Position numbers and translations under genes: made by a program. A stretch of DNA of 64,000 bases from assembly GCA_015057555.1 (NCBI GenBank), contig SVEC01000001.1, positions 186,001 through 250,000 on the forward strand, read 5' to 3'. Each line of letters opens with the position of its first letter. The first letter of the stretch is position 1. Of this stretch, positions 1 through 9,569 are shown in pieces. A model generated the notes under the pieces. That model was not told the origin of the DNA. It searched no databases and saw nothing but the letters and a program-made list of their open reading frames with translations. The DNA is from Lachnospiraceae bacterium. GTDB lineage: Bacteria; Bacillota; Clostridia; Lachnospirales; Lachnospiraceae.

Positions 1-2
1 GA

Positions 3-743
3 TTAGAAGAATATAAGGATAAAATTAATATTGTACATAGTAATTATCAGGACATAGAGTCCTGTTTGGGAGAACTTTCTATCTGCGGTGTAGATGGAAT
101 AGTTCTCGACCTTGGAGTTTCTTCCTATCAGCTTGATAATGTTGATAGAGGATTTACATACAGAGAGGATACACCTCTCGATATGAGAATGGACCAAAGT
201 CAAACTAGAACAGCAAAGGATATTGTAAATGGATATTCAGAGATGGAGCTGTTTAAGGTGATTAGGGACTACGGTGAGGATGGCTTTGCAAAAAATATAG
301 CCAAGCACATTGTTAAGGCTAGAGAGGATGGTCCTATAGAGACCACAGGCCAGTTAAATGAAATTATCAAGGCAGCCATTCCTGCTAAGATGAGACAAGG
401 AACTGGACATCCTTCTAAGAAGACATTTCAGGCAATTAGAATAGAGTTGAATCAGGAGTTAGAGGTTCTTGAGAATTCTGTAGATAAGATGATAGAGCTT
501 CTTAATCCGGGAGGGAGACTTTCTATTATAACTTTCCACTCCTTAGAGGACAGAATAGTTAAGAACATATTTAGAAAAAATATGAATCCCTGTACATGTC
601 CACCAAGCTTTCCAGTTTGTACATGTGGACAGGCCCCTAAGGGAAAGATAATTACTAGAAAGCCTATTATCCCTAGTGATGAAGAGATAAATGAGAATAA
701 GAGAGCAAAAAGCTCAAAGCTAAGGGTATTTGAAAAATTTTGA
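3..743 (+). CDS. rsmH: 16S rRNA (cytosine-1402-N4)-methyltransferase RsmH, 5' end outside the window
   Basis: RsmH (MraW) uses SAM to methylate N4 of C1402 in the 16S rRNA decoding region. The reading frame is open from the window edge and already codes for RsmH sequence before the TTG at 66, so that TTG is internal and the true start lies upstream; roughly the first 60-70 residues, with the first SAM-binding motif, are missing. Visible family motifs are [11 protein letters not shown], the [16 protein letters not shown] stretch (methyl-acceptor side of the pocket) and [10 protein letters not shown] near the C-terminus. It opens the division cluster, as in most Firmicutes, and ends 28 bp before ftsL. 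Identity is clear; only the start is unknown. Confidence 0.95.
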   Translation, partial: LEEYKDKINIVHSNYQDIESCLGELSICGVDGIVLDLGVSSYQLDNVDRGFTYREDTPLDMRMDQSQTRTAKDIVNGYSEMELFKVIRDYGEDGFAKNIAKHIVKAREDGPIETTGQLNEIIKAAIPAKMRQGTGHPSKKTFQAIRIELNQELEVLENSVDKMIELLNPGGRLSIITFHSLEDRIVKNIFRKNMNPCTCPPSFPVCTCGQAPKGKIITRKPIIPSDEEINENKRAKSSKLRVFEKF

Positions 744-771
744 TAGATGATTTTTAAAGGAGAGATAAGTT

Positions 772-1257
772 ATGGGTGACAGACCAAGAAGAACTATGTA
801 CTATGTTGACGGTAGTACAGTCAGAAAAGTGGAGCAAGCTCCAGTAAGAAAATCAAATAATGAGGTACATAAGAAATCTTCTAATAAGAATGTACAGCAA
901 AAGAGAGTGTCAGAAAAGGCACAGAATGCGCTTGCTTTCAATAAGGGTTACACAGCCTTTGTTGTATCAGCAGTTCTTATAATGGTTTGTGCTTGTATAA
1001 TGCTACTTTATATGGAGTCAAGAATAAGTCTTCAGCAAGCGAATATTAATGACCTTGAGACACAGCTTGAGGTTATTGAGGAGGAGAATGCAGCATACAG
1101 ACTTAATCTTGAAAGCATGTACACTCTGGATGAAATCTATGACGTTGCAAAGAATGAACTTGGCATGGTTTATGCCGAGAAGGGTCAAATAGTATATTAT
1201 GAAAGTGCAGACGAGGATTACGTTAAGCAGTATCAAGATGTTCCTGAGGCGAATTAA
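772..1257 (+). CDS. ftsL: FtsL-like septum protein
   Basis: A small single-pass protein of 161 residues: a basic cytoplasmic N-terminus (about 1-58), one membrane helix (about 60-80) and an outward coiled-coil segment (about 83-115) rich in Leu and Glu. This is the layout of FtsL/DivIC proteins, which join FtsQ/DivIB and recruit the FtsW-PBP synthase to midcell. Sequence conservation in FtsL is weak, so the call rests on architecture plus position between rsmH and a class B PBP. The ATG at 772 follows an AAAGGAGA ribosome site. The basic tail of about 58 residues is longer than in E. coli FtsL. It could be called DivIC by similarity alone, but position favours FtsL. Confidence 0.85.
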   Translation: MGDRPRRTMYYVDGSTVRKVEQAPVRKSNNEVHKKSSNKNVQQKRVSEKAQNALAFNKGYTAFVVSAVLIMVCACIMLLYMESRISLQQANINDLETQLEVIEEENAAYRLNLESMYTLDEIYDVAKNELGMVYAEKGQIVYYESADEDYVKQYQDVPEAN

Positions 1258-1295
1258 GGCCTCAGGAAGTTTTGCGTTAAAAAGGTGGATATAAA

Positions 1296-3371
1296 ATGGC
1301 AGTTAAAAAGGGTAAGAATGAAAAAAAAGACAAGAAGCTTACGCCTTTGATGAAAAATAAGCTTCTTTTTGCATTTGTGGTCATTATGGCCGTATTTTTA
1401 TTTTTGGTAATTAGCTTGGTGATGATAAATATCAAGTCCGGCAAGGAATATGAGCAGGTGGTGCTTGCTCAACAGGGCTCAAACAGTTCGCCAATTCCTT
1501 ATAGAAGAGGGGATATTTTAGATTCAAATGGAACAACTCTTGCTACAACTAAAAAAATATACAATCTTATTTTAGAACCTAAGAACATATTAGAGAAGGA
1601 TGAAAATAAAGAAGCTACTGTAGCCGCCTTGAAGAAATATTTTGGATTTACTGATACTGAGATAGCTGACCTTCTTGAAAATGAAAACTCTTATTACGAG
1701 ATAGCAAAGAAAAACTTAGAGTATGACCAGGTAAAACCTTTTAAGGATTTTTTAGAAACTGAGGAAGGCTATAAGGTTACAGGTGTACTGTTCGAGGAAA
1801 AGTACGAGAGAGTATATCCTAATAACGAGCTGGCATGTCATCTTATAGGCTATACCATAGGAACCAATGATGGCCAGGGCGGAATAGAGGGTGCCTATGA
1901 TGAGTATTTAAATGGTAGCAATGGCAGGGAATATACTTACATCAATGATGATAATAGTGTGGCTAAGTCCATAGAGGCACCAACCAATGGATACAACTTA
2001 GTGACAAGTATTGATAGTAACGTACAGGCTATAGTGCAGGAAAAGGTTGAAAACTATATGGCAACAGAAGGTGCTGCAAATGTATCAGTTCTGGTTATGG
2101 ATCCTAAAACCTGTAATATATTGGCACTATATAATTCTCATGGCTACAATCCTAACGATGCCTATGATATAGATGCAGTTAGATATCAGTTTAAGACTGA
2201 TGAGGAATTTGAGGATTTCAAGGAAAATGCAACTGACGAGGAGACGGTAGACGCTCTTGCTAAGGTTTGGAGAAACTTCGTGGTAAGTGATGTTTTCGAA
2301 CCAGGTTCAACATATAAAACATTTACAATAGCTGGTGCCCTTGAGGAAGCTGTTGTAGACGAAAATTACACTCATGTATGTGATGGTGGTGAACAGGTGG
2401 ATACATATTATATCCAGTGTCATATTGCTGGTTATGGTTCGGTACATGGAGAGTTAAATCTGTCAGGTGCCTTAGAAAATTCTTGCAATGATGTGCTTAT
2501 GGATATTGCAAAAAAAGAAGGTGCAACAACCTTTGATAAATATCAAAAGCTATTTGGCTTTGGTCAGGCGACAAATGTTGATATCCCTGGAGAACCAAGC
2601 GATGCAGATTTTGAAACTGTCATATATCACGAAGATACACTTAATGTTACCGAGCTTGCAACATCTTCCTTTGGTCAGGGTGTCTGTGTGTCTATGATAC
2701 AGCTTTGCACAGCATTTTGCTCTGTAATAAATGGTGGATATTACTATGAGCCAAGTGTGGTTCAAAGAATTGAAGATGAGGATGGAAATATTATAGATAA
2801 CTTGGAAAATGTTCTTGTTAGAAGAACAGTATCAAAGGAAACCTCTGACATTATGAGACAGCAACTCTTCATGGTTGTGGAGCAGGGAACAGGTAGAAAG
2901 GCGGCAGTAGAGGGCTACACCATAGGTGGAAAGACAGGTACTGCAGAGAAACTTCCTAGAGGAAATGGTAAATATATGATTTCTTTTATTGGCTTTGCAC
3001 CTGTTGAGGATCCACAGGTAGTAATTTATGTTGTGGTTGATGAGCCAAATACACCAGATCAATCTACAAGTGCTGCTTCGTCATATTTGTTTGCAGATAT
3101 TGCTGTTGAATTATTCCCGTATATGAATATTTACAAGAGTAATGATAATTTTGAGTTAGATCCATCTGAAGCACCTGATGAGGTGGCTACACCAATATAT
3201 GATGGTGAAGTGCCAAGTAATGATGTGGCAGGAGGAGAGGAAAATCCATATGTTTCAGAATCTGAAGAAGGAACAACAGAATCTACAGAAGAAACTGAGG
3301 AGAACTACGAAGAGGAATATTACGAAGAGGAATACTACGAAGAGGAATATTACGAAGAAGATTATTATTGA
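1296..3371 (+). CDS. ftsI: Class B penicillin-binding protein (FtsI/PBP2-type septal transpeptidase)
   Basis: A D,D-transpeptidase that cross-links peptidoglycan at the septum with FtsW. The 691 residues contain a basic cytoplasmic tail, one membrane anchor (about 22-45), a dimerisation domain starting with the PYRRGDILDSNG box, and a transpeptidase domain with all three motifs: S338-T-Y-K (catalytic serine), S396-C-N, and K546-T-G-T. The C-terminus is unusual: an acidic Thr/Glu/Ser linker followed by tandem Tyr-Glu-Glu-Glu-Tyr units ending in DYY, encoded by an imperfect 15-base tandem repeat (about 3304-3366). No PASTA domain is seen. The ATG at 1296 follows AAAGGTGG. FtsI is assigned by position after ftsL; it is paralogous to the next gene. 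Confidence 0.88.
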   Translation: MAVKKGKNEKKDKKLTPLMKNKLLFAFVVIMAVFLFLVISLVMINIKSGKEYEQVVLAQQGSNSSPIPYRRGDILDSNGTTLATTKKIYNLILEPKNILEKDENKEATVAALKKYFGFTDTEIADLLENENSYYEIAKKNLEYDQVKPFKDFLETEEGYKVTGVLFEEKYERVYPNNELACHLIGYTIGTNDGQGGIEGAYDEYLNGSNGREYTYINDDNSVAKSIEAPTNGYNLVTSIDSNVQAIVQEKVENYMATEGAANVSVLVMDPKTCNILALYNSHGYNPNDAYDIDAVRYQFKTDEEFEDFKENATDEETVDALAKVWRNFVVSDVFEPGSTYKTFTIAGALEEAVVDENYTHVCDGGEQVDTYYIQCHIAGYGSVHGELNLSGALENSCNDVLMDIAKKEGATTFDKYQKLFGFGQATNVDIPGEPSDADFETVIYHEDTLNVTELATSSFGQGVCVSMIQLCTAFCSVINGGYYYEPSVVQRIEDEDGNIIDNLENVLVRRTVSKETSDIMRQQLFMVVEQGTGRKAAVEGYTIGGKTGTAEKLPRGNGKYMISFIGFAPVEDPQVVIYVVVDEPNTPDQSTSAASSYLFADIAVELFPYMNIYKSNDNFELDPSEAPDEVATPIYDGEVPSNDVAGGEENPYVSESEEGTTESTEETEENYEEEYYEEEYYEEEYYEEDYY
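3304..3366 (+). repeat. 15-bp coding tandem repeat at the 3' end of the PBP gene
   Basis: About four imperfect copies of TAC GAA GAG GAA TAT, differing mainly at synonymous positions, encode the Tyr/Glu tail of the penicillin-binding protein. Because the unit is a multiple of three, gain or loss of copies would change tail length without breaking the frame. Confidence 0.85.
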
Positions 3372-3471
3372 TAATCTGTTGATATAATAGATTGCACTAT
3401 AACAAAACAAGTTGGCATACTGTGAATTATTTCGAATAAGTATTAATAAGGAAAAATGGGGATAATTCATA

Positions 3472-5256
3472 ATGGACTTTAAGGAATTGTTTGAACTAAG
3501 ATCCGTAAGAAAGCTTGGACTTGTAATATGGTGCATTGTTATAGCAGCTATGCTTTTAACAGCTCGTTTAGTATACATTATGATATTTGAAGGTGAATAT
3601 TATAATGAGAAAGCTACAAATATTCAGGAACGAGAAAGAAGCATAAAGGCTCAAAGAGGAATTATCTATGACAGAAACGGTGTGATATTAGCTGGTAATA
3701 GGGCTGTTTGCAGCGTTTCGGTAATTCATAATCAGATTACTGACGAGGAACAGGTTATAGCTAATTTGACCAAGCTCCTTGACATAGATGAGGTAACAGT
3801 AAGAAAAAAAGTAGAGAAGGTTTCTTCCAGAGAGAGTATAAAAACTAACGTAGACAAGGAAATTGCAGACCAAATTCGAAGCCTTGATATGGATGGAGTA
3901 ATGGTAGATGAGGATTATAAAAGATATTATCCATATGATGATTTAGCATCTAAGGTAATTGGTTTTACTGGAGCGGATAATCAAGGGATTGTAGGCTTAG
4001 AAGTGTATTATGATGAGATTCTGCAAGGTACATCTGGAAGTATAAAAACTCTAACCACATCTAGAGGTATAGAGATTCCGGATAAAGCAGAGACTAGAGA
4101 AGAACCTGTACCTGGAAAAAATCTCATAACCTCCATAGATGTTAATATTCAGCAATATGCTGAGCAATTAGCCATTCAAACCATGGAACTAAGAAAGGCA
4201 AATCGAGTTTGCATAATAGTTATGAATCCTAAAAACGGAGAAATATATGCCTTAGCTGATGTTCCGGAATATGATTTAAATAATCCGTTTGAGTTAAATA
4301 TAGAGGCTACATCAACAGATGCCAGTCCAACCTCAGATCAGCTTAATAATATGTGGAGATGCTTTCCTATAAATGACACCTATGAGCCTGGCTCCACATT
4401 TAAGATAATAACTGCTACCTCCGCATTTGAAGCAGGGGTGCTTAATGTAAATGACGGCTTTAGCTGTCCGGGATATAGAATCGTTGGGGATAGAAGAATA
4501 AGGTGTCATAAGGTAGTGGGACACGGAAGTCAAACTTTCAGAGAGGGGATAATGAATTCCTGTAACCCGGTATTTATGGAAATAGGAGCAAGAGTGGGAG
4601 TAAAGGATTTTTATGAAACTATGAAGGCTTTGGGGTTGTTTGAAAAAACAGGTATAGATTTGCCTGGAGAGGCTGGCTCCATATTCCATAAGATAGAGAA
4701 TGTAAAGGAGGTTGAACTTGCAACCATGTCCTTTGGACAGTCCTTCCAGATAACGCCATTTCAGCTTATGAGAGCTGCTTCGGCAGTGGTGAATGGTGGA
4801 ACCTTAGTTACTCCTCATTTTGGAGTGTATGTTACTGATAGTAACAATAATATAGTCGATAAGATATCCTATAATACAAGGGACGGAGTGGTTTCTGAGG
4901 AAACCTCAGAAACCATGAAGGACCTACTTCACGATGTTGTTGCCCTTGGAACAGGTAAGAATGCTTATGTAGAGGGATATGACATAGGTGGAAAAACAGC
5001 CACCAGTGAAAAGCTACCTAGAAGTAGTAATAAGTACATTTCCTCCTTTTTGGGGTTTGCGCCTACTGAAAATCCAGAGGTGATGGCATTAGTCTTAATA
5101 GACGAGCCGGAGGGAACTTATTATGGCGGAACCATAGCAGCCCCTGTAATCGGAGATTTATATGAGAATATTTTGCCTTATATAGGCTTAGATAAAAAGA
5201 TATCGACAGACACTGATGCAGTAGAAACTGTGCTTATAGAGGATACAGTGTTTTAG
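3472..5256 (+). CDS. spoVD: SpoVD/FtsI-family class B penicillin-binding protein with KTA third motif
   Basis: Second class B PBP in tandem, 594 residues, with one N-terminal membrane helix (about 14-39), a dimerisation domain with the AQRGIIYDRNG box, and a transpeptidase domain. The catalytic S308-T-F-K311 and S363-C-N are intact, but the usual Lys-Thr-Gly is K508-T-A-T (AAA ACA GCC ACC at 4993-5004). The neighbouring PBP has normal KTGT in an otherwise similar local context. No PASTA repeat. In sporulating relatives this position is held by SpoVD, which acts in cortex synthesis with SpoVE; whether this organism sporulates cannot be told here. About 100 bp separate it from the previous gene, so it may have its own promoter. 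Its ribosome site is weak. Confidence 0.85.
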   Translation: MDFKELFELRSVRKLGLVIWCIVIAAMLLTARLVYIMIFEGEYYNEKATNIQERERSIKAQRGIIYDRNGVILAGNRAVCSVSVIHNQITDEEQVIANLTKLLDIDEVTVRKKVEKVSSRESIKTNVDKEIADQIRSLDMDGVMVDEDYKRYYPYDDLASKVIGFTGADNQGIVGLEVYYDEILQGTSGSIKTLTTSRGIEIPDKAETREEPVPGKNLITSIDVNIQQYAEQLAIQTMELRKANRVCIIVMNPKNGEIYALADVPEYDLNNPFELNIEATSTDASPTSDQLNNMWRCFPINDTYEPGSTFKIITATSAFEAGVLNVNDGFSCPGYRIVGDRRIRCHKVVGHGSQTFREGIMNSCNPVFMEIGARVGVKDFYETMKALGLFEKTGIDLPGEAGSIFHKIENVKEVELATMSFGQSFQITPFQLMRAASAVVNGGTLVTPHFGVYVTDSNNNIVDKISYNTRDGVVSEETSETMKDLLHDVVALGTGKNAYVEGYDIGGKTATSEKLPRSSNKYISSFLGFAPTENPEVMALVLIDEPEGTYYGGTIAAPVIGDLYENILPYIGLDKKISTDTDAVETVLIEDTVF

Positions 5257-5286
5257 ATAAACTAATGAGCAAAAAGGAGTAATAAT

Positions 5287-6240
5287 ATGATTTTACATGA
5301 TATGGTTTGGTCAGTTTTAATAGCTTTTGGAATAAGTGTGATATTGAGTCCTATTATAATACCATTTCTAAAAAAACTAAAATTTGGACAGTTTGTAAGA
5401 GATGATGGACCTGAATCACATCTTAAAAAGTCAGGAACACCTACTATGGGTGGATTAATTATATTGGTTAGTATAATTGTCACATCCTTGTTCTATATCA
5501 AAGATTATCCAGAGATAGTACCAGTACTTTTTGCTACTCTTGGATTCGGTTTAGTGGGATTTTTAGATGATTACATTAAGGTTGTTATGAAACGCTCCAT
5601 GGGACTTAGAGCATGGCAGAAGATGCTTGGTCAGTTGGTTGTAACAGGTATATTTGCTTATTACATGTACGCACATACAGAACTTGGTACTGAAATGATA
5701 GTTCCATTTGTAGATGCAAAGATAGATATAGGACCTATATATTATGCATTTATGTTTGTTGTAATACTTGGAACAGTAAATGGAGCTAATTTTACTGACG
5801 GATTAGATGGTCTCGCATCATCAGTAACAGTATTGATAGCTACATTCTTTGCAGTAGCTGCTATTGGTCTTGCATCAGGGGTTGCACCTATTACCTGTGC
5901 TACTGTAGGAAGCTTGTTGGGATTTTTAGTATACAATGTATATCCTGCAAGAGTATTTATGGGTGATACAGGTTCACTTGCCTTAGGAGGCTTTGTTGCA
6001 TCTACAGCTTATGTGTTACAGATGCCATTATTTATACTAATCATTGCATTTATATATTTTGCAGAGGTATTATCAGTTATTATTCAGGTAACAAGCTTTA
6101 AGCTTACAGGGAAAAGAGTATTTAAGATGGCTCCAATTCATCATCATTTTGAATTGTGTGGATGGCCAGAGACAAAGGTTGTATCTATATTCGCTATAGT
6201 AACTGCAATACTTTGTTTTATAGCAATTTTAGCTATATAA
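5287..6240 (+). CDS. mraY: Phospho-N-acetylmuramoyl-pentapeptide transferase MraY
   Basis: Transfers phospho-MurNAc-pentapeptide from UDP to undecaprenyl phosphate, making lipid I at the inner face of the membrane. The 317-residue protein is polytopic (about ten helices). Family signatures visible are PTMGGL near residue 56, the LDDYIK aspartates, NFTDGLDGLAS (catalytic aspartate loop) and the APIHHHFE motif near the C-terminus. Length is close to the usual 320-360. The ATG at 5287 is preceded by AAAAGGAG. It lies between the second PBP and murD; murF, which often precedes mraY, is absent. Confidence 0.97.
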   Translation: MILHDMVWSVLIAFGISVILSPIIIPFLKKLKFGQFVRDDGPESHLKKSGTPTMGGLIILVSIIVTSLFYIKDYPEIVPVLFATLGFGLVGFLDDYIKVVMKRSMGLRAWQKMLGQLVVTGIFAYYMYAHTELGTEMIVPFVDAKIDIGPIYYAFMFVVILGTVNGANFTDGLDGLASSVTVLIATFFAVAAIGLASGVAPITCATVGSLLGFLVYNVYPARVFMGDTGSLALGGFVASTAYVLQMPLFILIIAFIYFAEVLSVIIQVTSFKLTGKRVFKMAPIHHHFELCGWPETKVVSIFAIVTAILCFIAILAI

Positions 6241-6258
6241 ATCCAGGAGGAGCATATT

Positions 6259-7623
6259 ATGTTAGATAAAAAAGTTTTAGTGGCCGGATGCGGAAAAAGC
6301 GGAATATGTGCCACAGAATTATTGATAAATAAAGGTCAAGAGGTAATCCTCTTTGATGAGAATAAGAAAAATAATTTAACAGAGGCCAAGGTTAGAGAAA
6401 ATCTTAAAGCTGTAGGAAAAAGTGATAAGCTTAAGATTATATTAGGTCAACTAACTGAGGATATTTTAGAACAGATATCTGTTATGGTTATTAGCCCGGG
6501 TATTCCAACTGATTTGCCGTTTGTAATGTCAGTTAGGGAGAAGCATATTCCTGTATGGAGCGAGATTGAACTTGCCTACTACTATGAGAAGGGTACAGTT
6601 GTTGCCATTACAGGAACTAATGGAAAGACTACAACGACCTCATTAGTAGGAGAAATAATGAAGGCTCATAATCCTAAGAGCTTTGTAGTAGGAAATATAG
6701 GAATTCCTTATACTCAGCAGGTGGTTAAAACTGATGAGGATTCAGTTACCGTAGCAGAGGTTAGCAGCTTTCAGCTAGAAACCATAATTGATTTTAAGCC
6801 ACATGTATCAGCTATATTAAATATTACACCAGATCATCTGGATAGACATTATACCTTTGAAAATTACGCCACTTGTAAGGCAGATGTATCAAAAAATCAG
6901 AATAATGAGGATTATGTGGTAGTTAATTATGATGATCCTGAAACAATGAAGCTTGTTGATAAGCTTCCAGGAAATGTAGTTTACTTCAGTAGATTACAGG
7001 AACTAGACAAAGGCGTATTCGTAAAGGATGGAGCCATTGTAATATTTGATGGAAATTTTGAAATTAAGGTTCTCGATTTGTCAGATATAAAGATATTGGG
7101 TAACCATAATGTAGAAAATGTTTTGGCAGCAGTAGCAGTTACCTACTACATGGGAGTACCTGTGGAAACTATAGAGGCGGTAAGTACTAGCTTTATGGGT
7201 GTGCCTCATAGAATAGAGTATGTGAAAACTGTAAATGGTGTTGAATACTATAACGATTCTAAGGGTACAAATCCGGATGCAGCCATAAAGGGTATTCAAG
7301 CTATGAAGTCTGCAACCTATCTTATCGGAGGAGGGTATGATAAGAAATCCTCCTATATTGAATGGATAGATAGCTTTGAGGGCAAAGTAAAAAAATTAGT
7401 GCTTTTAGGTGAAACGGCTAAGGATATTAACGATGCAGCTAAGTCTAGAGGTTTTGTAGATACTGTGTTTGTTGAAAGTCTAGAGGAAGCAGTTAAATAT
7501 TGTCATCAACACGCAGAGGATGGGGAATGTGTTCTTCTTTCACCAGCTTGTGCCAGCTGGGGAATGTTCGATAATTACGAGCAAAGAGGAGATATGTTCA
7601 AGGAGTATGTTAACAAATTATAG
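6259..7623 (+). CDS. murD: UDP-N-acetylmuramoyl-L-alanine--D-glutamate ligase MurD
   Basis: ATP-dependent cytoplasmic ligase that adds D-glutamate to UDP-MurNAc-L-Ala. The 454 residues show the three Mur-ligase domains: an N-terminal Rossmann-type UDP-binding domain (AGCGKSG), the central ATPase with ITGTNGKTTTTS from about residue 116, NITPDHLDRH, and a C-terminal domain with NDSKGTNPDA and LLSPACASWGMFDNYEQRG. These are MurD hallmarks. A strong AGGAGG ribosome site precedes the ATG. It ends three bases before the minimal ftsW frame and is tightly coupled to it. Confidence 0.97.
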   Translation: MLDKKVLVAGCGKSGICATELLINKGQEVILFDENKKNNLTEAKVRENLKAVGKSDKLKIILGQLTEDILEQISVMVISPGIPTDLPFVMSVREKHIPVWSEIELAYYYEKGTVVAITGTNGKTTTTSLVGEIMKAHNPKSFVVGNIGIPYTQQVVKTDEDSVTVAEVSSFQLETIIDFKPHVSAILNITPDHLDRHYTFENYATCKADVSKNQNNEDYVVVNYDDPETMKLVDKLPGNVVYFSRLQELDKGVFVKDGAIVIFDGNFEIKVLDLSDIKILGNHNVENVLAAVAVTYYMGVPVETIEAVSTSFMGVPHRIEYVKTVNGVEYYNDSKGTNPDAAIKGIQAMKSATYLIGGGYDKKSSYIEWIDSFEGKVKKLVLLGETAKDINDAAKSRGFVDTVFVESLEEAVKYCHQHAEDGECVLLSPACASWGMFDNYEQRGDMFKEYVNKL

Positions 7624-7634
7624 GAGTGAAATTT

Positions 7635-8768
7635 GTGAGTAGTAATACTGATACAAATAAAAAACAAAAAGCATCATTTTTTCATTTTGATGAGGGATTT
7701 TTTGATTATCAAACCTTGTTTATATCAGTTGTTTTAGTTCTGTTTGGAATAATGATGATATATAGTGCCAGCTCATATAGAGCTGTTATGGAAGGAAATC
7801 CTGATTATTTCTATGCAAAAAAGCAGGCACTTATTGCTGCAGGTAGCATTCTTGCAATGTTTTTGGTTTCAGGAGTAAACTACAAAAAATATTATTATTT
7901 TGCAGTATACATAATAGGTATAGCTATAATCTTATGTGGCTGTGTATTTGTACTTGGTATTGCAAGCCACGGTGCGGTTAGATGGATTAATTTGGGCTTT
8001 GTAAAACTACAGCCATCGGAGCTCTTAAAGCCTGCTATTGCGGTATATATTGCAAAGGTATGTAGTAGTCATGCAAAATGGTTGAATGACTTTAAGAGTC
8101 TATCTAAGCTTATGATTCTTCCTCTCATAGGAATTGGCATAGTGGCAACAGAAAATTTAAGTACAGCTATTGTATGTTTTATGATTATTGTAGTAGTTGT
8201 GTTTGTTGCTGCAGATAATGTCAGACCAATTATTTTGTGGTTTTTATTGGCAGTAGTGGCAGGAATAGTTCTTATCTCAGCAGAGGGCTATAGAGGTGGA
8301 AGAATTGATGCTTGGCTTAATCCGGAGACCAGTGATAATGGTTATCAAACAATGCAGTCCCTGTATGCAATTGGTTCAGGTGGCTTATTTGGAAAGGGCC
8401 TGGGAAATAGTATTCAGAAGACAGGATTTCTTCCAGAGTCACATAATGATATGATTTTCTCTATTATTTGTGAGGAATTAGGTCTATTTGGTGGACTTGG
8501 TATAATTGCACTCTTTGTTATGCTTTTGTTTAGAATAAAGTATGTTGCCACCAATTCACCGAATAAATTTGCCAGCTACATGGTAATCGGTGTGATGGCT
8601 CAGATTGCAGTTCAGTTAATAATAAATGTAGGCGTTGTAACAAATACATTACCTCCTACTGGAGTAACGCTTCCGTTCATAAGCTACGGTGGTTCCTCCA
8701 TATTAGCGATGATGATAGAAATAGGTTTGGTTTTGTCGGTTTCTAGACAGCTTGAGCCTTATGAATAA
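7635..8768 (+). CDS. ftsW: SEDS-family lipid II polymerase FtsW (or SpoVE)
   Basis: Membrane glycan polymerase of the SEDS family that works with a class B PBP at the septum. About ten hydrophobic helices are visible, with the signatures GAVRWINLG, KLQPSELLKPA and, near the end, LPPTGVTLPFISYGGSS. The frame is open from a GTG at 7626, but AGGAG at 7622-7626 overlaps that codon; the GTG at 7635 is eight bases after the site and is the better start, giving 377 residues. In B. subtilis the equivalent gene in this cluster is spoVE. With two PBPs upstream and one SEDS gene here, the pairing is uncertain. Confidence 0.9.
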   Translation: MSSNTDTNKKQKASFFHFDEGFFDYQTLFISVVLVLFGIMMIYSASSYRAVMEGNPDYFYAKKQALIAAGSILAMFLVSGVNYKKYYYFAVYIIGIAIILCGCVFVLGIASHGAVRWINLGFVKLQPSELLKPAIAVYIAKVCSSHAKWLNDFKSLSKLMILPLIGIGIVATENLSTAIVCFMIIVVVVFVAADNVRPIILWFLLAVVAGIVLISAEGYRGGRIDAWLNPETSDNGYQTMQSLYAIGSGGLFGKGLGNSIQKTGFLPESHNDMIFSIICEELGLFGGLGIIALFVMLLFRIKYVATNSPNKFASYMVIGVMAQIAVQLIINVGVVTNTLPPTGVTLPFISYGGSSILAMMIEIGLVLSVSRQLEPYE

Positions 8769-8801
8769 AGATACATATTATGAAAGCGATGTGAAAGCAT
8801 A

Positions 8802-9500
8802 TTGAAAAAGGGATATAAGATTGTCATAGCTTTGTCTGTGGTGATTGTCGGCGTATTAGCCTTTCTTAACTCATATAAATTGCAGGAGGTTAAGGTAAGT
8901 GAATGTGAATATGCTGACGAGGATTTGATAGTTGCTATAGTTAAGGACGAAGCCTTTGCAGATAATACATTGGCTCTTATTCTTGGATATAAACTGAAGC
9001 CCATAGAGGGCATACAGTTTGTGGACAAGATGGAGATAGATTTCTTGTCAAAAAATACAGTTTCAGTAACTGTTTATGAAAAGGCTCTGGCAGGTTGCGT
9101 AGAGTACATGAATAGCTACATATATTTTGACAAGGATGGAATTGTCCTAGAATCCTCTTCAGAGATGGTTGCCGGAGTGCCTTTTATAAAGGGTCTGGAA
9201 TTTGACAGCTGGGAGGTAGGAAAGAAGCTTCCTATTCAGGACGAGAGAAAGTTTAAGGCAATACTTAATGTAACCCAGCTTATAGAAAAATATCAGCTGG
9301 ACATAGATGGTATTAAGTTTACAGCCTCGAACGAATTAGTACTAACACATGATAAAATTACCATTGAACTAGGAGAGGGGGAATACCTTGAGGTACAGAT
9401 GATGAATCTTGGAAGCATACTCAAAGGCTTAGAAGGCAAGGAAGGTACGCTTAATATGAAGGATTTTGATTCTGAGAATGCCACAGCAAGCTTTAAATAA
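8802..9500 (+). CDS. ftsQ: FtsQ/DivIB cell-division protein
   Basis: A 232-residue bitopic protein: short basic N-terminus, one membrane helix (about 6-22), then an extracellular region fitting a POTRA domain (starting at KLQEVKVSECEYADED) and a beta domain. DivIB/FtsQ bridges FtsL/DivIC to the septal synthase. Only a TTG at 8802 is available as start in this frame, because an in-frame stop sits at 8781 with no ATG or GTG between; the ribosome site is weak, suggesting low translation. Its place between ftsW and ftsZ matches the family. murG, often found here, is missing. Confidence 0.82.
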   Translation: MKKGYKIVIALSVVIVGVLAFLNSYKLQEVKVSECEYADEDLIVAIVKDEAFADNTLALILGYKLKPIEGIQFVDKMEIDFLSKNTVSVTVYEKALAGCVEYMNSYIYFDKDGIVLESSSEMVAGVPFIKGLEFDSWEVGKKLPIQDERKFKAILNVTQLIEKYQLDIDGIKFTASNELVLTHDKITIELGEGEYLEVQMMNLGSILKGLEGKEGTLNMKDFDSENATASFK

Positions 9501-9540
9501 AAAAAATTATGAAAATAAAAGGCATTTTAGCAAAAAACAG

Positions 9541-9569
9541 TTGATATTTTAAGAAAATGATTATATTAT
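9541..9569 (+). promoter_or_regulatory. Sigma-A type promoter for ftsZ
   Basis: TTGATA (9541-9546), a 17-base spacer and TATTAT (9564-9569) lie in the 150-bp gap before ftsZ, about 100 bases upstream of its start. The gap suggests ftsZ is transcribed separately from, or in addition to, the upstream division cluster. Confidence 0.6.

Noticed and set aside
3372-3471. Sporulation-type promoter before the second PBP (GCATA and later CGAATAAGT)
   Set aside because: Spacing and -10 sequence do not fit sigma-E, F or G well enough, so no call is made.
3255-3578. Minus-strand open frame opposite the PBP tail
   Set aside because: It is the shadow of the tandem repeat; composition is Phe/Leu/Ile from reverse-complemented Tyr/Glu codons and it has no ribosome site.
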